Shown: positions 29,464 to 39,651, numbered from the stretch's first letter. The stretch: DNA of 39,651 nucleotides from Serratia marcescens (GCF_001902635.1 NZ_MJAO01000032.1:1-39651); one strand, 5' to 3'. Numbers and translations: made by a program. Notes: generated by a model not told the origin, from the letters alone.

Positions 29464-30393
29464 GTGGCACAAAAAGACTATGTAAGCCGTGGGCGCGCAG
29501 CAGGAGCTAAGCGTAAAACCCCCAGCCGTAAAAAACGCAGTTCTCCGAAGGTTTCCAAAACCGTGCTGGCGTTAGCCGCCGCGTTGGTGGTGATCTTTGT
29601 CGGTGGCCTCTATTTCATTACGCACAACAAACCGGAAGACGCGCCGCTGTTGCCTGCGCACGGCAATCGCCCTGGCAACGGCCTGCCGCCGAAGCCGGAA
29701 GAGCGTTGGCGCTATATCAAAGAGTTGGAAAACCGGCAGATCGGCGTGCAAACGCCGACCGAACCGACGGCCGGTGGCGAGATTAACGCCAAAACTCAGT
29801 TGACCGCCGAGCAACGGCAGCTGCTGGAGCAGATGCAGGCCGACATGCAGCAGCGCCCGACGCAGTTGAACGAAGTGCCGTATAACGATCCGGGCCAGGC
29901 CAACGCACGCAACAACCGCCAGCAGCAGCAGATGCCGCAACAGCAAATGCAGCCGCCGCCGGTGCAGCAGCAGGTCATTCCGCCGCCGCGCAACCCGTTC
30001 AACAACGGTGCCACCACCGCGCCGGCGCAGCAGCACCAGCAGCCGAAACCGGTCACCCAGCCACCGGTACAGGTGAAACAGCCTGAGCCGAAGCCGCAAC
30101 CGAAGCCGGAGCCTAAACCGGAAGTGAAACAGGAAACGGCCAAGCAGGAAGCCAAACCGGAATCGAAACAGAAGTGGATGGTGCAGTGCGGCTCGTTCCG
30201 CGCCACCGATCAGGCTGAATCTGTGCGCGCACGCCTGGCGTTCGAAGGCATCGAGAGCCGCATCACCGCCGGCGGCGGTTGGAATCGCGTGGTGCTCGGC
30301 CCCTACAGCAGCCGCGCCGCAGCGGACAAAACGCTTTCACGCCTGAAAGGCGTCGGCATGTCGAGTTGCATTCCCCTCTCCGTTGGGGGTTGA
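29464..30393 (+). CDS. ftsN: FtsN, essential cell division protein
   Basis: A 309-residue bitopic inner membrane protein that triggers septal peptidoglycan synthesis through FtsA and FtsQLB. A basic cytoplasmic tail (1-30, starting MAQKDYV) is followed by one membrane segment (about 33-53). The essential periplasmic helix region follows (EERWRYIKELE, 79-89), then a low-complexity linker rich in Gln, Pro and Lys. Last is a SPOR domain (238-309) that binds denuded glycan. C242 and C302 correspond to the disulfide pair of E. coli FtsN. The start is GTG, as in E. coli, with GCGGAAT upstream. The linker differs from E. coli and carries Pro-Lys/Glu repeats near 190-215. Confidence 0.96.
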   Translation: MAQKDYVSRGRAAGAKRKTPSRKKRSSPKVSKTVLALAAALVVIFVGGLYFITHNKPEDAPLLPAHGNRPGNGLPPKPEERWRYIKELENRQIGVQTPTEPTAGGEINAKTQLTAEQRQLLEQMQADMQQRPTQLNEVPYNDPGQANARNNRQQQQMPQQQMQPPPVQQQVIPPPRNPFNNGATTAPAQQHQQPKPVTQPPVQVKQPEPKPQPKPEPKPEVKQETAKQEAKPESKQKWMVQCGSFRATDQAESVRARLAFEGIESRITAGGGWNRVVLGPYSSRAAADKTLSRLKGVGMSSCIPLSVGG

Positions 30394-30416
30394 AAAGCGT
30401 CAATCCCCCCCCATCT
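30389..30416 (+). promoter_or_regulatory. sigma-32 heat-shock promoter of hslVU
   Basis: GTTGAAA (30389-30395), a 13-bp spacer and CCCCATCT (30409-30416). This fits the sigma-32 pattern CTTGAAA-N13-CCCCATNT with one mismatch in the -35. The -35 contains the ftsN stop codon. The leader to hslV is about 70 nt. Confidence 0.85.
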
Positions 30417-30495
30417 ATACTCTCAATATGCCTCGTAGCGTCTGTGAAAGCAGGCGCGGCGGGGACTTCTTTCCGTCTTTAACGAGGGTCTGCTC

Positions 30496-31026
30496 GTGAC
30501 AACAATTGTAAGCGTACGCCGCAACGGCCAGGTCGTCATCGGTGGTGATGGCCAGGCTACCCTGGGTAATACGGTGATGAAGGGTAACGTCAAGAAAGTG
30601 CGTCGCCTGTATAACGACAAAGTGATCGCCGGTTTCGCCGGTGGCACCGCTGACGCCTTCACGCTGTTTGAACTGTTTGAACGCAAACTGGAAATGCATC
30701 AGGGCCACCTGGTGAAAGCCGCCGTCGAGCTGGCGAAGGACTGGCGCACCGATCGCATGCTGCGCAAGCTCGAAGCGCTGTTGGCGGTCGCCGATGAAAC
30801 CGCTTCGCTGATCATCACCGGCAACGGCGATGTGGTGCAGCCGGAAAACGATCTGATCGCCATCGGCTCCGGCGGCCCGTATGCCCAGGCCGCCGCCCGC
30901 GCCATGTTGGAAAATACCGAGCTGAGCGCCCGTGATATCGTTGAGAAATCCCTCAACATCGCCGGCGACATCTGTATTTACACCAACCATTTCCACACCA
31001 TTGAAGAATTGCCTTCCAAAGCGTAA
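30496..31026 (+). CDS. hslV: HslV, peptidase subunit of the HslUV protease
   Basis: A 176-residue proteasome-like peptidase that forms a double hexameric ring and degrades unfolded or regulatory proteins with HslU. The N-terminal threonine nucleophile (T2 in [11 protein letters not shown]) is exposed when Met1 is removed. The GDGQATLGN and [13 protein letters not shown] motifs are conserved. The start is GTG with GAGGG upstream, as in E. coli. It forms an operon with hslU 12 bp downstream, under a heat-shock promoter. Confidence 0.98.
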   Translation: MTTIVSVRRNGQVVIGGDGQATLGNTVMKGNVKKVRRLYNDKVIAGFAGGTADAFTLFELFERKLEMHQGHLVKAAVELAKDWRTDRMLRKLEALLAVADETASLIITGNGDVVQPENDLIAIGSGGPYAQAAARAMLENTELSARDIVEKSLNIAGDICIYTNHFHTIEELPSKA

Positions 31027-31038
31027 GGATCGAATACC

Positions 31039-32373
31039 ATGTCTGAAATGACCCCGCGCGAGATCGTCAGCGAACTGGACAGCTATATCATTGGCCAAAA
31101 CAAAGCCAAACGCGCTGTCGCCATTGCCCTGCGCAACCGCTGGCGCCGGATGCAGCTCAACGAGATGCTGCGTCACGAAGTGACCCCGAAAAACATTCTG
31201 ATGATCGGCCCGACCGGCGTCGGTAAAACCGAAATCGCCCGCCGTCTGGCGAAGCTGGCCAACGCGCCGTTCATCAAGGTTGAAGCCACCAAGTTCACCG
31301 AAGTGGGCTATGTGGGCAAAGAAGTGGATTCCATCATCCGCGATCTGACCGACGCCGCCATCAAAATGGTGCGCATGCAGTCGATCGAGAAAAACCGCAA
31401 CCGTGCCGAAGAACTGGCCGAAGAGCGTATTCTCGACGTGCTGATCCCGCCGGCCAAGAACAACTGGGGCCAGCCGGAAGAGCATCAGGAGCCGTCCGCC
31501 GCCCGCCAGGCATTCCGCAAGAAACTGCGTGAAGGCCAGCTGGATGACAAAGAGATCGAAATCGATCTGGCCGCCGCGCCGATGGGCGTGGAAATCATGG
31601 CGCCTCCGGGCATGGAAGAAATGACCAACCAGCTGCAGTCGATGTTCCAGAACCTCGGCGGCCAGAAGCAAAAACCGCGCAAGGTGAAGATCAAAGAGGC
31701 CTTCAAACTGCTGGTGGAAGAAGAAGCCGCCAAGCTGGTGAATCCGGAAGAGCTGAAAGAGCAGGCGATCGAAGCCGTTGAACAGCACGGCATCGTGTTT
31801 ATCGACGAGATCGACAAAATCTGTAAGCGCGGCGGCCAAAGCTCCGGCCCGGACGTCTCGCGCGAAGGCGTGCAGCGTGACCTGCTGCCGCTGGTGGAAG
31901 GCTGCACCGTGTCGACCAAACACGGCATGGTGAAGACCGACCATATCCTGTTCATCGCTTCCGGCGCATTCCAGACCGCCAATCCGTCGGATCTGATCCC
32001 GGAACTGCAGGGCCGTCTGCCGATCCGCGTTGAGTTGCAGGCGCTGACCACCGAAGACTTCGAGCGCATCCTGACCGAGCCTAGCGCGTCGCTGACCGAA
32101 CAGTACAAAGCGCTGATGGGCACCGAAGGCGTCAATATCGAGTTCACCGCCGACGGCATCCGCCGCATCGCCGAAGCCGCATGGCAGGTCAACGAAAGCA
32201 CCGAGAACATCGGCGCGCGTCGCCTGCACACCGTGCTGGAGCGTCTGATGGAAGATATTTCCTACGAGGCGAGTGAAATTAACGGTCAATCCATTACAAT
32301 TGATGCGGATTACGTGCGCAGTCATCTGGATGAACTGGTGGCGGATGAAGATTTGAGTCGTTTTATCCTATAA
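31039..32373 (+). CDS. hslU: HslU, ATPase subunit of the HslUV protease
   Basis: A 444-residue AAA+ unfoldase that feeds substrates into HslV. Walker A GPTGVGKT is at 57-64 and Walker [10 protein letters not shown] follows the intermediate I-domain (about 110-240). A sensor region with [20 protein letters not shown] comes next, and the C-terminus (DEDLSRFIL) is the tail that inserts into HslV. AAGGAT lies 9 nt before the ATG. Length is one residue more than E. coli. Confidence 0.98.
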   Translation: MSEMTPREIVSELDSYIIGQNKAKRAVAIALRNRWRRMQLNEMLRHEVTPKNILMIGPTGVGKTEIARRLAKLANAPFIKVEATKFTEVGYVGKEVDSIIRDLTDAAIKMVRMQSIEKNRNRAEELAEERILDVLIPPAKNNWGQPEEHQEPSAARQAFRKKLREGQLDDKEIEIDLAAAPMGVEIMAPPGMEEMTNQLQSMFQNLGGQKQKPRKVKIKEAFKLLVEEEAAKLVNPEELKEQAIEAVEQHGIVFIDEIDKICKRGGQSSGPDVSREGVQRDLLPLVEGCTVSTKHGMVKTDHILFIASGAFQTANPSDLIPELQGRLPIRVELQALTTEDFERILTEPSASLTEQYKALMGTEGVNIEFTADGIRRIAEAAWQVNESTENIGARRLHTVLERLMEDISYEASEINGQSITIDADYVRSHLDELVADEDLSRFIL

Positions 32374-32403
32374 TCGCTCAATCATTGTCTTGTCAGTCAT
32401 CTG

Positions 32404-32432
32404 TGTGGGAGGCATTGCCTCCCACAATTATT
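32404..32432 (+). terminator. hslVU terminator
   Basis: TGTGGGAGGC (32404-32413) and GCCTCCCACA (32417-32426) form a perfect 10-bp stem with an ATT loop, followed by ATTATTTCT. The stem is strong and the T-tract interrupted. Confidence 0.7.
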
Positions 32433-32469
32433 TCTAACGAACACCGCAACTTACTGACAGAAGCGAAAC

Positions 32470-33387
32470 ATGAGCTCATCAACCTCCACCACCCCGATCT
32501 CCGCCTGGCTGGAAAGTCTACGCCCTCGCACCCTGCCGTTGGCCTTTGCCTCCATCGTGGTCGGCTCGGCGATCGCCGCCTGGCACGGTAGCCTGAAACC
32601 CGAAGTGGCATTGCTGGCGCTGCTGACCGCCGGCCTGCTGCAGATCCTCTCCAATCTGGCGAATGATTATGGCGATGCGGTCAAAGGCAGCGACAAAGAC
32701 GATCGCATCGGGCCGTTGCGCGGTATGCAAAAAGGCATGATCACCCAGGCGCAGATGAAACGGGCACTGGTGGTGACGGTGGTGCTGATCGCCATCGCCG
32801 GCTGTTCGCTGATCGCCGTCGCCTGCGAGCAACCCAGCGACGTGGTGGGCTTCCTGGTGTTGGGCGGCCTGTCTATCGTGGCAGCCATCACCTACACCGT
32901 CGGCAACAAGCCCTACGGGTATTTGGGGCTGGGCGACATCTCGGTGCTGGTGTTCTTCGGCTGGCTGAGCGTGGCCGGCACCTACTATTTGCAAACGCAC
33001 ACCTTCGACAGCGTCGTGATGCTGCCGGCCACCGCCTGCGGCCTGCTGGCGACGGCGGTGCTCAACATCAATAATCTGCGCGATATCGAAAGCGACCGCG
33101 AAAACGGCAAGAACACGCTGGCGGTGCGCCTCGGCCCGCACAAAGCGCGCATTTACCATGCCTTGCTGCTCGGCGGCGCGGTGCTGTGTTTCGCGCTGTT
33201 TTCACTGTTCAATCTCCACAGCCCGTGGGGTTGGCTGTTCGTGCTGGCGATCCCGCTGTTGGTACGCCACGGCCTGCGCGTGCTGCGCGATCCGACGCCG
33301 ATCGGCATGCGGCCGATGCTGGAACACATGGTCAAGGCGGCGCTGCTGGCCAACCTGCTGTTCGCCATCGGCGTGGCGCTCAGTTAA
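32470..33387 (+). CDS. menA: 1,4-dihydroxy-2-naphthoate octaprenyltransferase
   Basis: A 305-residue inner membrane prenyltransferase of the UbiA family that attaches the isoprenoid tail in menaquinone synthesis. The two magnesium-diphosphate motifs are visible: NDYGDAVKGSDKDDR (about 65-79) and NNLRDIESDRENGK. About eight or nine hydrophobic helices cover the rest. It starts at 32470 shortly after the hslU terminator, so it may have its own promoter or be read through. Sequence is close to E. coli MenA. Confidence 0.97.
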   Translation: MSSSTSTTPISAWLESLRPRTLPLAFASIVVGSAIAAWHGSLKPEVALLALLTAGLLQILSNLANDYGDAVKGSDKDDRIGPLRGMQKGMITQAQMKRALVVTVVLIAIAGCSLIAVACEQPSDVVGFLVLGGLSIVAAITYTVGNKPYGYLGLGDISVLVFFGWLSVAGTYYLQTHTFDSVVMLPATACGLLATAVLNINNLRDIESDRENGKNTLAVRLGPHKARIYHALLLGGAVLCFALFSLFNLHSPWGWLFVLAIPLLVRHGLRVLRDPTPIGMRPMLEHMVKAALLANLLFAIGVALS

Positions 33388-33399
33388 AAACTGATGATT

Positions 33400-33429
33400 T
33401 TGCCAACAGGGCGAATAAAGGGATATACT
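33400..33429 (+). promoter_or_regulatory. rraA promoter
   Basis: TTGCCA (33400-33405), an 18-bp spacer and TATACT (33424-33429), about 34 bp upstream of the rraA start. A good sigma-70/sigma-S type core in the short menA-rraA gap. Confidence 0.6.
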
Positions 33430-33456
33430 GAACATTCCAGCGGCAAACAGACGTAA

Positions 33457-33948
<492 letters not shown>

Positions 33949-33961
33949 TTCTCGAACATGA

Positions 33962-33986
33962 AAAAGGGCGCCTGAGGCGCCCTTTT
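33962..33986. terminator. bidirectional terminator between rraA and zapB
   Basis: AAAAGGGCGCC (33962-33972) pairs perfectly with GGCGCCCTTTT (33976-33986) around a TGA loop. It serves two convergent genes. Confidence 0.9.
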
Positions 33987-34008
33987 CGTTGCTGCGTGGC
34001 GTGAGGGA

Positions 34009-34248
34009 TCAGACCTCTTCCATTTTGCCCAGCAGAGCGCGCAGGCGATCTTGCCATACGTGCTGTTCTTCTTTCAGCTGTTGGTTCTCGCGCACCAGCG
34101 CTTCGTGGTTGCCGGAGGCAGCCTGAACTTCCTGCGACAGAGAGTTGTTCTTGTCTTTCAGCTCTTCAATTTCCATCTGCAACAGGGTGATGGTATCAAT
34201 CGCCTGCTGTACTTTTGCTTCCAGTTTCTCAAATACTTCAAATGACAT
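34009..34248 (-). CDS. zapB: ZapB, cell division coiled-coil protein
   Basis: A 79-residue protein that is almost entirely an antiparallel coiled coil, with heptads visible in [20 protein letters not shown] and the following IEELKDKNN. In E. coli it is abundant at the Z-ring, bound through ZapA, and links the ring to MatP and the chromosome terminus. The start [14 protein letters not shown] and the length match the family. It stands alone on the minus strand. Confidence 0.97.
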   Translation of the reverse strand: MSFEVFEKLEAKVQQAIDTITLLQMEIEELKDKNNSLSQEVQAASGNHEALVRENQQLKEEQHVWQDRLRALLGKMEEV

Positions 34249-34774
34249 GCTTCAGTCCCCTCATGATAGCAAGGCGTACATCTATAAGTAGCGGCCGCAA
34301 CGTCGGCTGCAGCTACTGCGAATATTGCATCGCGCTCAGTGACGCGCGCCGTTATGGAAGGCGCGCCAGTCTCGATTCGTTAAAAACGATTGTAAGTAGC
34401 CAGTCTCCGCCTGTCTAGCAACATACCGGATCATCATGCAGTCTGTTGCAATTTTCCTGTCGCCGCCATCAGCCAAAACTGAAAATGCCCAGCGCCGATG
34501 TACGATGAGTTGTTAACGCTCCTCGCTAAACCACTGGTCAGATCACACTTTTATGGCTCAGAAAGAACACTAAACGACGCGAAATCGCTCAATTTTATGA
34601 CGAGCCACACACATTTTGATTTCGCTATTTCTCGTTTATGTTCGTTAACGATAAATTTACATCACGTCCTTATTCAATAATTGGACGAGATGAAAAAAAC
34701 TGTGCCCATAGGCCAGGTGTATACCCACCCGAGCCTATAAACCAACAACCGCCGTTTTGCAGGACAACAACATT
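34249..34774. other. 526-bp zapB-glpF intergenic region
   Basis: No convincing gene. The left part is the zapB promoter side, where I can point to no clear -35/-10. The right part (from about 34600) is AT-rich and holds the GlpR-type sites and probable glpF promoter, followed by an untranslated leader of about 85 nt. A 60-codon open frame at 34498-34680 runs through the operator sites and is probably chance. A half CRP-like sequence (AGATCACAC near 34532) has no second half. Confidence 0.6.
34617..34656. promoter_or_regulatory. tandem GlpR operators upstream of glpF
   Basis: TATGTTCGTTAACGATAAAT (34637-34656) is close to the GlpR operator, with one good half-site ATGTTCG and an AACGA in the other. 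The preceding 20 bp (34617-34636) repeats the TTCG-N-TA core in the same phase but is otherwise weaker. Tandem GlpR sites precede glpFK in E. coli. A possible -35 TTTACA (34656-34661) abuts the better site. Confidence 0.65.
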
Positions 34775-35620
34775 ATGAGCCAAACCACCAGTCCGACATT
34801 AAAAGGCCAGTGCATCGCCGAGTTCCTCGGCACGGCGCTGCTGATCTTCTTTGGCGTAGGCTGCGTTGCCGCGCTGAAACTGGCGGGCGCCAGCTTCGGC
34901 CAGTGGGAAATCAGCATCATTTGGGGCCTGGGCGTCGCCATGGCCATCTATCTGACTGCCGCCATTTCCGGCGCGCATCTCAACCCGGCGGTCACCCTCG
35001 CCCTGTGGCTGTTCGCCTGCTTCGACGGGCGTAAAGTGGTGCCTTACATCATTGCGCAGGTCGCCGGTGCCTTCTGCGCCGCCGCCCTGGTCTATGGGCT
35101 GTACTACAACCTGTTCTTCGACTTCGAAGCGGCTCACCATATGGTGCGTGGCAGCAACGAAAGCCTCGAACTGGCCGGCATCTTCTCGACTTACCCTAAC
35201 GCGCACATCTCCGTCGGCCAGGCCTTCCTGGTGGAAACGGTGATCGCCGCAATCCTGATGTGCCTGATCCTGGCGCTGACCGACGACGGCAACGGCATTC
35301 CGCGCGGCCCGCTGGCGCCGCTGCTGATCGGCATTCTGATTGCCGTGATTGGCGCCTCCATGGGACCATTGACCGGCTTTGCGCTGAACCCGGCGCGTGA
35401 CTTCGGGCCGAAACTGTTCGCCTACCTGGCCGGCTGGGGCAAAGTGGCCTTCACCGGCGCACGCGACATCCCGTACTTCCTGGTACCGATCTTCGCCCCT
35501 ATCGTCGGCTGCGGCCTGGGCGCTTTCGGTTATCGCGCATTGATTGGCCGCCACCTGCCGTGCGACGTCTGCGTGACGGAAGAAGAGCCCGACGCCAAGG
35601 CTCAGCAGCGTAAAGCGTGA
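34775..35620 (+). CDS. glpF: glycerol uptake facilitator (aquaglyceroporin)
   Basis: A 281-residue inner membrane channel for glycerol and other small polyols. Both pore motifs are present: N70-P-A in GAHLNPAVT and N205-P-A-R-D in ALNPARDFGP. There are six membrane helices and two half-helices. The ATG at 34775 (MSQTTS) matches E. coli, with AGGA 10 nt upstream; a TTG six codons earlier is in frame but not supported. First gene of glpFK, 42 bp before glpK, with GlpR-type operators upstream. Confidence 0.98.
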   Translation: MSQTTSPTLKGQCIAEFLGTALLIFFGVGCVAALKLAGASFGQWEISIIWGLGVAMAIYLTAAISGAHLNPAVTLALWLFACFDGRKVVPYIIAQVAGAFCAAALVYGLYYNLFFDFEAAHHMVRGSNESLELAGIFSTYPNAHISVGQAFLVETVIAAILMCLILALTDDGNGIPRGPLAPLLIGILIAVIGASMGPLTGFALNPARDFGPKLFAYLAGWGKVAFTGARDIPYFLVPIFAPIVGCGLGAFGYRALIGRHLPCDVCVTEEEPDAKAQQRKA

Positions 35621-35635
35621 TTGGTGCAGTTTTAA

Positions 35636-37171
<1,536 letters not shown>

Positions 37172-37200
37172 ACCCAGCCTTGTCGTCACCCCCCCAAATT

Positions 37201-37228
37201 GCGCTGCCTGCGGGCGGCGCTTTTTTTT
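37201..37228 (+). terminator. terminator between glpK and glpX
   Basis: GCGCTGCC (37201-37208) pairs with GGCGGCGC (37213-37220, one G-T pair) around TGCG, followed by eight T. It is a full intrinsic terminator inside what is a glpFKX operon in E. coli. Confidence 0.85.
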
Positions 37229-37302
37229 GCCCCGCCCCGCCGCCGCTGCGCTGTGATAGACTTTGCCGATATTTTCTTCCCTTTCTCACAGACAGGTTTG
37301 CC

Positions 37303-38313
37303 ATGAAACGTGAATTAGCCATCGAATTTTCCCGCGTTACCGAAGCCGCCGCGCTGGCGGGTTACAAATGGCTGGGACGCGGCGACAAAAACGCCGCCGA
37401 CGGCGCTGCGGTCCATGCCATGCGCATCATGCTCAACAACGTGGATATCGATGGCCGCATCGTGATCGGCGAAGGCGAGATCGACGAAGCGCCGATGCTG
37501 TATATCGGTGAACACGTCGGCACCGGCCAGGGCGACGCGGTGGACATCGCGGTCGATCCGATCGAAGGCACCCGCATGACCGCCATGGGGCAGTCAAACG
37601 CGCTGGCGGTGCTGGCGGTAGGCGATCGCGGCACCTTCCTGCACGCGCCGGACATGTACATGGAGAAACTGGTGGTCGGCCCGGCGGCGCGCGGCGCTAT
37701 CGATCTCAAGCTGCCGCTGGCGGAAAACCTGCAGAACGTCGCCGTACGGCTGGGCAAACCGTTGGCGCAGCTGACGGTGATCGTATTGGCCAAACCGCGC
37801 CACGATGGCGTCATCGCGCAGATGCAGCAGCTGGGGGTGCGTGTGTTCGCCATCCCTGACGGCGACGTGGCGGCGTCGATCCTTACCTGCATGCCGGAAA
37901 GCGAGGTCGATGTGATGTACGGCATTGGCGGCGCGCCGGAAGGGGTGATCTCCGCCGCGGTGATCCGCGCGCTGGACGGCGACATGCAGGCGCGTTTGCT
38001 GCCGCGCCACGAAGTGAAAGGCGACAGCGCCGAAAACCGCCGCATCGGCGAACAGGAGCTGGCGCGCTGCCGGGAAATGGGTATCGAAGCCGGCCAGGTG
38101 CTGTGCATGGATCAGATGGCGCGCAACGACAACGTGATCTTCTCCGCCACCGGCATCACCAAGGGCGATCTGCTGGAGGGCATCAGCCGCAAAGGCAACA
38201 TGGCCACCACCGAAACCCTACTGATCCGCGGCAAATCGCGCACCATCCGCCGCATCCGTTCGACCCACTATCTGGATCGCAAGGACCCGGCGCTGCACGA
38301 GTATCTGCTGTAA
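37303..38313 (+). CDS. glpX: class II fructose-1,6-bisphosphatase
   Basis: A 336-residue metal-dependent phosphatase used in gluconeogenesis, including growth on glycerol. The metal and substrate residues known in E. coli are at the same numbers: D33, E57 (in VIGEGEIDEAP), D85, E88 and T90 (in DPIEGT). The start at 37303 (MKRELAIEFSRVTEAA) matches the family; the frame is open further upstream, into glpK, but without homology. It follows a strong terminator, so it likely has a promoter in the 70 bp before it, where no clear one is visible. Confidence 0.97.
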   Translation: MKRELAIEFSRVTEAAALAGYKWLGRGDKNAADGAAVHAMRIMLNNVDIDGRIVIGEGEIDEAPMLYIGEHVGTGQGDAVDIAVDPIEGTRMTAMGQSNALAVLAVGDRGTFLHAPDMYMEKLVVGPAARGAIDLKLPLAENLQNVAVRLGKPLAQLTVIVLAKPRHDGVIAQMQQLGVRVFAIPDGDVAASILTCMPESEVDVMYGIGGAPEGVISAAVIRALDGDMQARLLPRHEVKGDSAENRRIGEQELARCREMGIEAGQVLCMDQMARNDNVIFSATGITKGDLLEGISRKGNMATTETLLIRGKSRTIRRIRSTHYLDRKDPALHEYLL

Positions 38314-38323
38314 GTCATCAGAG

Positions 38324-38352
38324 ACCGTCCTCAGCGGCCGCTGAGGAACGGT
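38324..38352. terminator. hairpin between convergent glpX and tehA
   Basis: The palindrome CCTCAGCGGCCGCTGAGG (38329-38346) is extended by ACCGT / ACGGT outside a single bulged A. It abuts the tehA stop. There is little T-tract (TTTA), so it may act more as an RNA-end stabiliser. Confidence 0.55.
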
Positions 38353-39327
38353 TTATCCCGCCACCGGCGTTTTGGCAGGCAGCAGTTTTCCACGCAACAA
38401 CAGCCACAGCGTCTTCATCATCAAGCCGATGAGCAACAGGTTGGCCAACAGAAACAACCCCCAGGCCAACGCTTGCATATCTTCGCCGCGCTGGCTCTGC
38501 AGCAACCGCAGCGACGCGTTCGCCATCGCCGATAAGCCAAATGAAAAGGCCCACATACCCGGACTGAAACCGCCGGCAAAAAACCAACGCACCAACCTGA
38601 ACATAAAGAACAGCTGCAGCAGGCCGTAGCCCAACAGGATTAAGGCGAACGTATCGAAGTCGTTGCTATTGACGCATAACCACGCGTAGCAGGCGACAAA
38701 AGCCGGAGCCAGCTGGATGCCGATAACGCCGCGAGCGGCGGCCGGCAGCGCAGCCTTTGTGCGCAGACGGTGGATGATGGCGGGCTCGAGGGTCAGCCAT
38801 GAGATCAAACCGGCGCCAAGAAACATCACGCCGATATCATGGTGGCCGGCAGTGCCAAACGCCATCGCACAGATAAAGTTAGCGGCCACCGTCGGCAGGT
38901 AGAACCCCGGCGTCGTCGCCTCCGACGCAAACTCGCCGCGCCACAACGGCGCGCAGCGCCAGGCCGAGAAGATGAGCTGGCCGACGGCTCCCGCAACCAT
39001 CAGCCCATTCGCCAGCGGCAGGCTGTACGGATGCAGGCCGATGGACACCAACACGCCGCCCGCAGGAAGCAGGCTGATAAAGCTGAACTGAGTGTTGTTG
39101 CGAAACTCGTCACGCACCGCATGTGGGCTGGTCAGGCAACGGCAGAGATAGATCAGCGCCAGTACCAGCCAGATCGCACTGCCGAGAAAGATCAGCGATT
39201 CGCCCAACCAACCGGGGCCATAGCCGAGCGTGGCGGCGTATCGCCAGGCGCTGCCCAGGCCGAAAACCCCCAGCACCATCCCAAAGAAGCCGACGGGAAC
39301 ACGTTGAATAAACTGCAGTGATGACAT
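38353..39327 (-). CDS. tehA: TehA-like transporter (tellurite resistance/dicarboxylate family)
   Basis: A 324-residue inner membrane protein with about ten hydrophobic helices, of the SLAC1/TehA (TDT) family. Long stretches match E. coli TehA, such as EATTPGFYLPTVAANFI, MFLGAGLISWLTLEPAII and GIQLAPAFVA. In E. coli TehA with TehB gives tellurite resistance when overexpressed; its natural substrate is unsettled, and the family includes anion channels. No tehB lies beside it in the window. The start at 39327 has GGGTT about 8 nt upstream. It is convergent with glpX and follows emrD on the same strand after 135 bp. Confidence 0.88.
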   Translation of the reverse strand: MSSLQFIQRVPVGFFGMVLGVFGLGSAWRYAATLGYGPGWLGESLIFLGSAIWLVLALIYLCRCLTSPHAVRDEFRNNTQFSFISLLPAGGVLVSIGLHPYSLPLANGLMVAGAVGQLIFSAWRCAPLWRGEFASEATTPGFYLPTVAANFICAMAFGTAGHHDIGVMFLGAGLISWLTLEPAIIHRLRTKAALPAAARGVIGIQLAPAFVACYAWLCVNSNDFDTFALILLGYGLLQLFFMFRLVRWFFAGGFSPGMWAFSFGLSAMANASLRLLQSQRGEDMQALAWGLFLLANLLLIGLMMKTLWLLLRGKLLPAKTPVAG

Positions 39328-39462
39328 AGCGAATAACCCGGAAAAACACTGTCGGTAAAGTGTATACCGATTGCCTCAGCGCAGTAATAACCTGGGTCAA
39401 AACCGGCGGCATGACCTCAGCCGTCTTGCAGGCATAAGGTCAACGCCGGTTCGGGAAGGGAG

Positions 39463-39651
39463 TTATGCGGTATGCCCCTGATGTTGCATCCGGTTGGACA
39501 GCGGCCACCAGCACAGCAAGATCAGCAGCGCCATCGCGAACATCAACAATCCGAGGCTGAACTGCCCGGTTTGCGGCAGCATGGCGGAAAGCCAGGTCGC
39601 CAGGCCGGAACCCATGTTCTGCATGCCGCCCACCAGCGCCCCCGCCGCGCC
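39463..39651 (-). CDS. emrD: EmrD multidrug efflux transporter, C-terminal part
   Basis: The last 62 codons of a gene whose start is outside the window. The translation includes GALVGGMQNMGSGLATWLSA, MLPQTGQFSLGLLM and the end NRMQHQGHTA. This closely resembles the last helices of the MFS drug exporter EmrD of E. coli, ending there in a similar Met-X-His-Gln-Gly tail. Assigned from this part only. In E. coli emrD is at another locus. Confidence 0.8.
   Translation of the reverse strand, partial: GAAGALVGGMQNMGSGLATWLSAMLPQTGQFSLGLLMFAMALLILLCWWPLSNRMQHQGHTA

Noticed and set aside
30415-32325. A 636-codon open frame on the minus strand, opposite hslV and hslU
   Set aside because: Same kind of shadow: antisense to conserved genes, biased composition and no recognisable domain.
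34498-34680. Possible 60-residue peptide upstream of glpF
   Set aside because: It has no good ribosome-binding site, no similarity I recognise, and it runs through the GlpR-type operators.

Overview
The window looks like chromosomal backbone DNA from a Serratia-like member of the Yersiniaceae (Enterobacterales). It is GC-rich, nearly every protein aligns end to end with an Escherichia coli counterpart, and most of the gene order matches the E. coli region from rrnB-murI-btuB to glpFKX. Features unlike E. coli include argG lying between argB and argH, a peroxiredoxin-glutaredoxin gene beside oxyR, metF directly facing ppc, and tehA and emrD after glpX. The genus is inferred from memory of protein and gene-order similarity. 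No database was searched.

Layout. Positions 1-115 hold the P1 promoter of an rRNA operon reading leftward out of the window. Next come murI and btuB (-), with a cobalamin riboswitch in front of btuB; trmA (+); yijD and fabR (-); sthA (+); and oxyR (-). Divergent from oxyR is a peroxide-defence block: a Prx5-glutaredoxin hybrid and a lipoamide-dehydrogenase-like flavoprotein. A hicAB toxin-antitoxin pair follows. At 11-17 kb argCBGH (-) faces away from argE (+) across a double ARG box. After ppc (+) comes the methionine cluster: metF (-), metBL (-) and the repressor gene metJ (+), with MetJ operator arrays before metF and between metB and metJ. At 25-34 kb lie rpmE (-), priA, cytR, ftsN, hslV-hslU, menA and rraA (+), and zapB (-). 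The right end carries glpF-glpK-glpX (+), tehA (-) and the 3' end of emrD (-).

How the parts fit. Three biosynthetic circuits can be read with their control sites: arginine (ARG boxes), methionine (met boxes; the B12 transporter btuB also carries a possible met box over its -35, which would tie B12 uptake to methionine supply) and glycerol (GlpR-type sites before glpFK). OxyR has a well-spaced four-part operator between itself and the hybrid peroxiredoxin. hslVU has a sigma-32-type promoter overlapping the ftsN stop codon.

No wholly new system is evident. The parts most deserving a second look are the Prx-Grx/flavoprotein pair with its C-terminal Cys-X-X-Cys tail, the possible MetJ site on btuB, the palindromic repeat plus perfect 24-bp palindrome between argG and argH, and the terminator-like hairpin between glpK and glpX.
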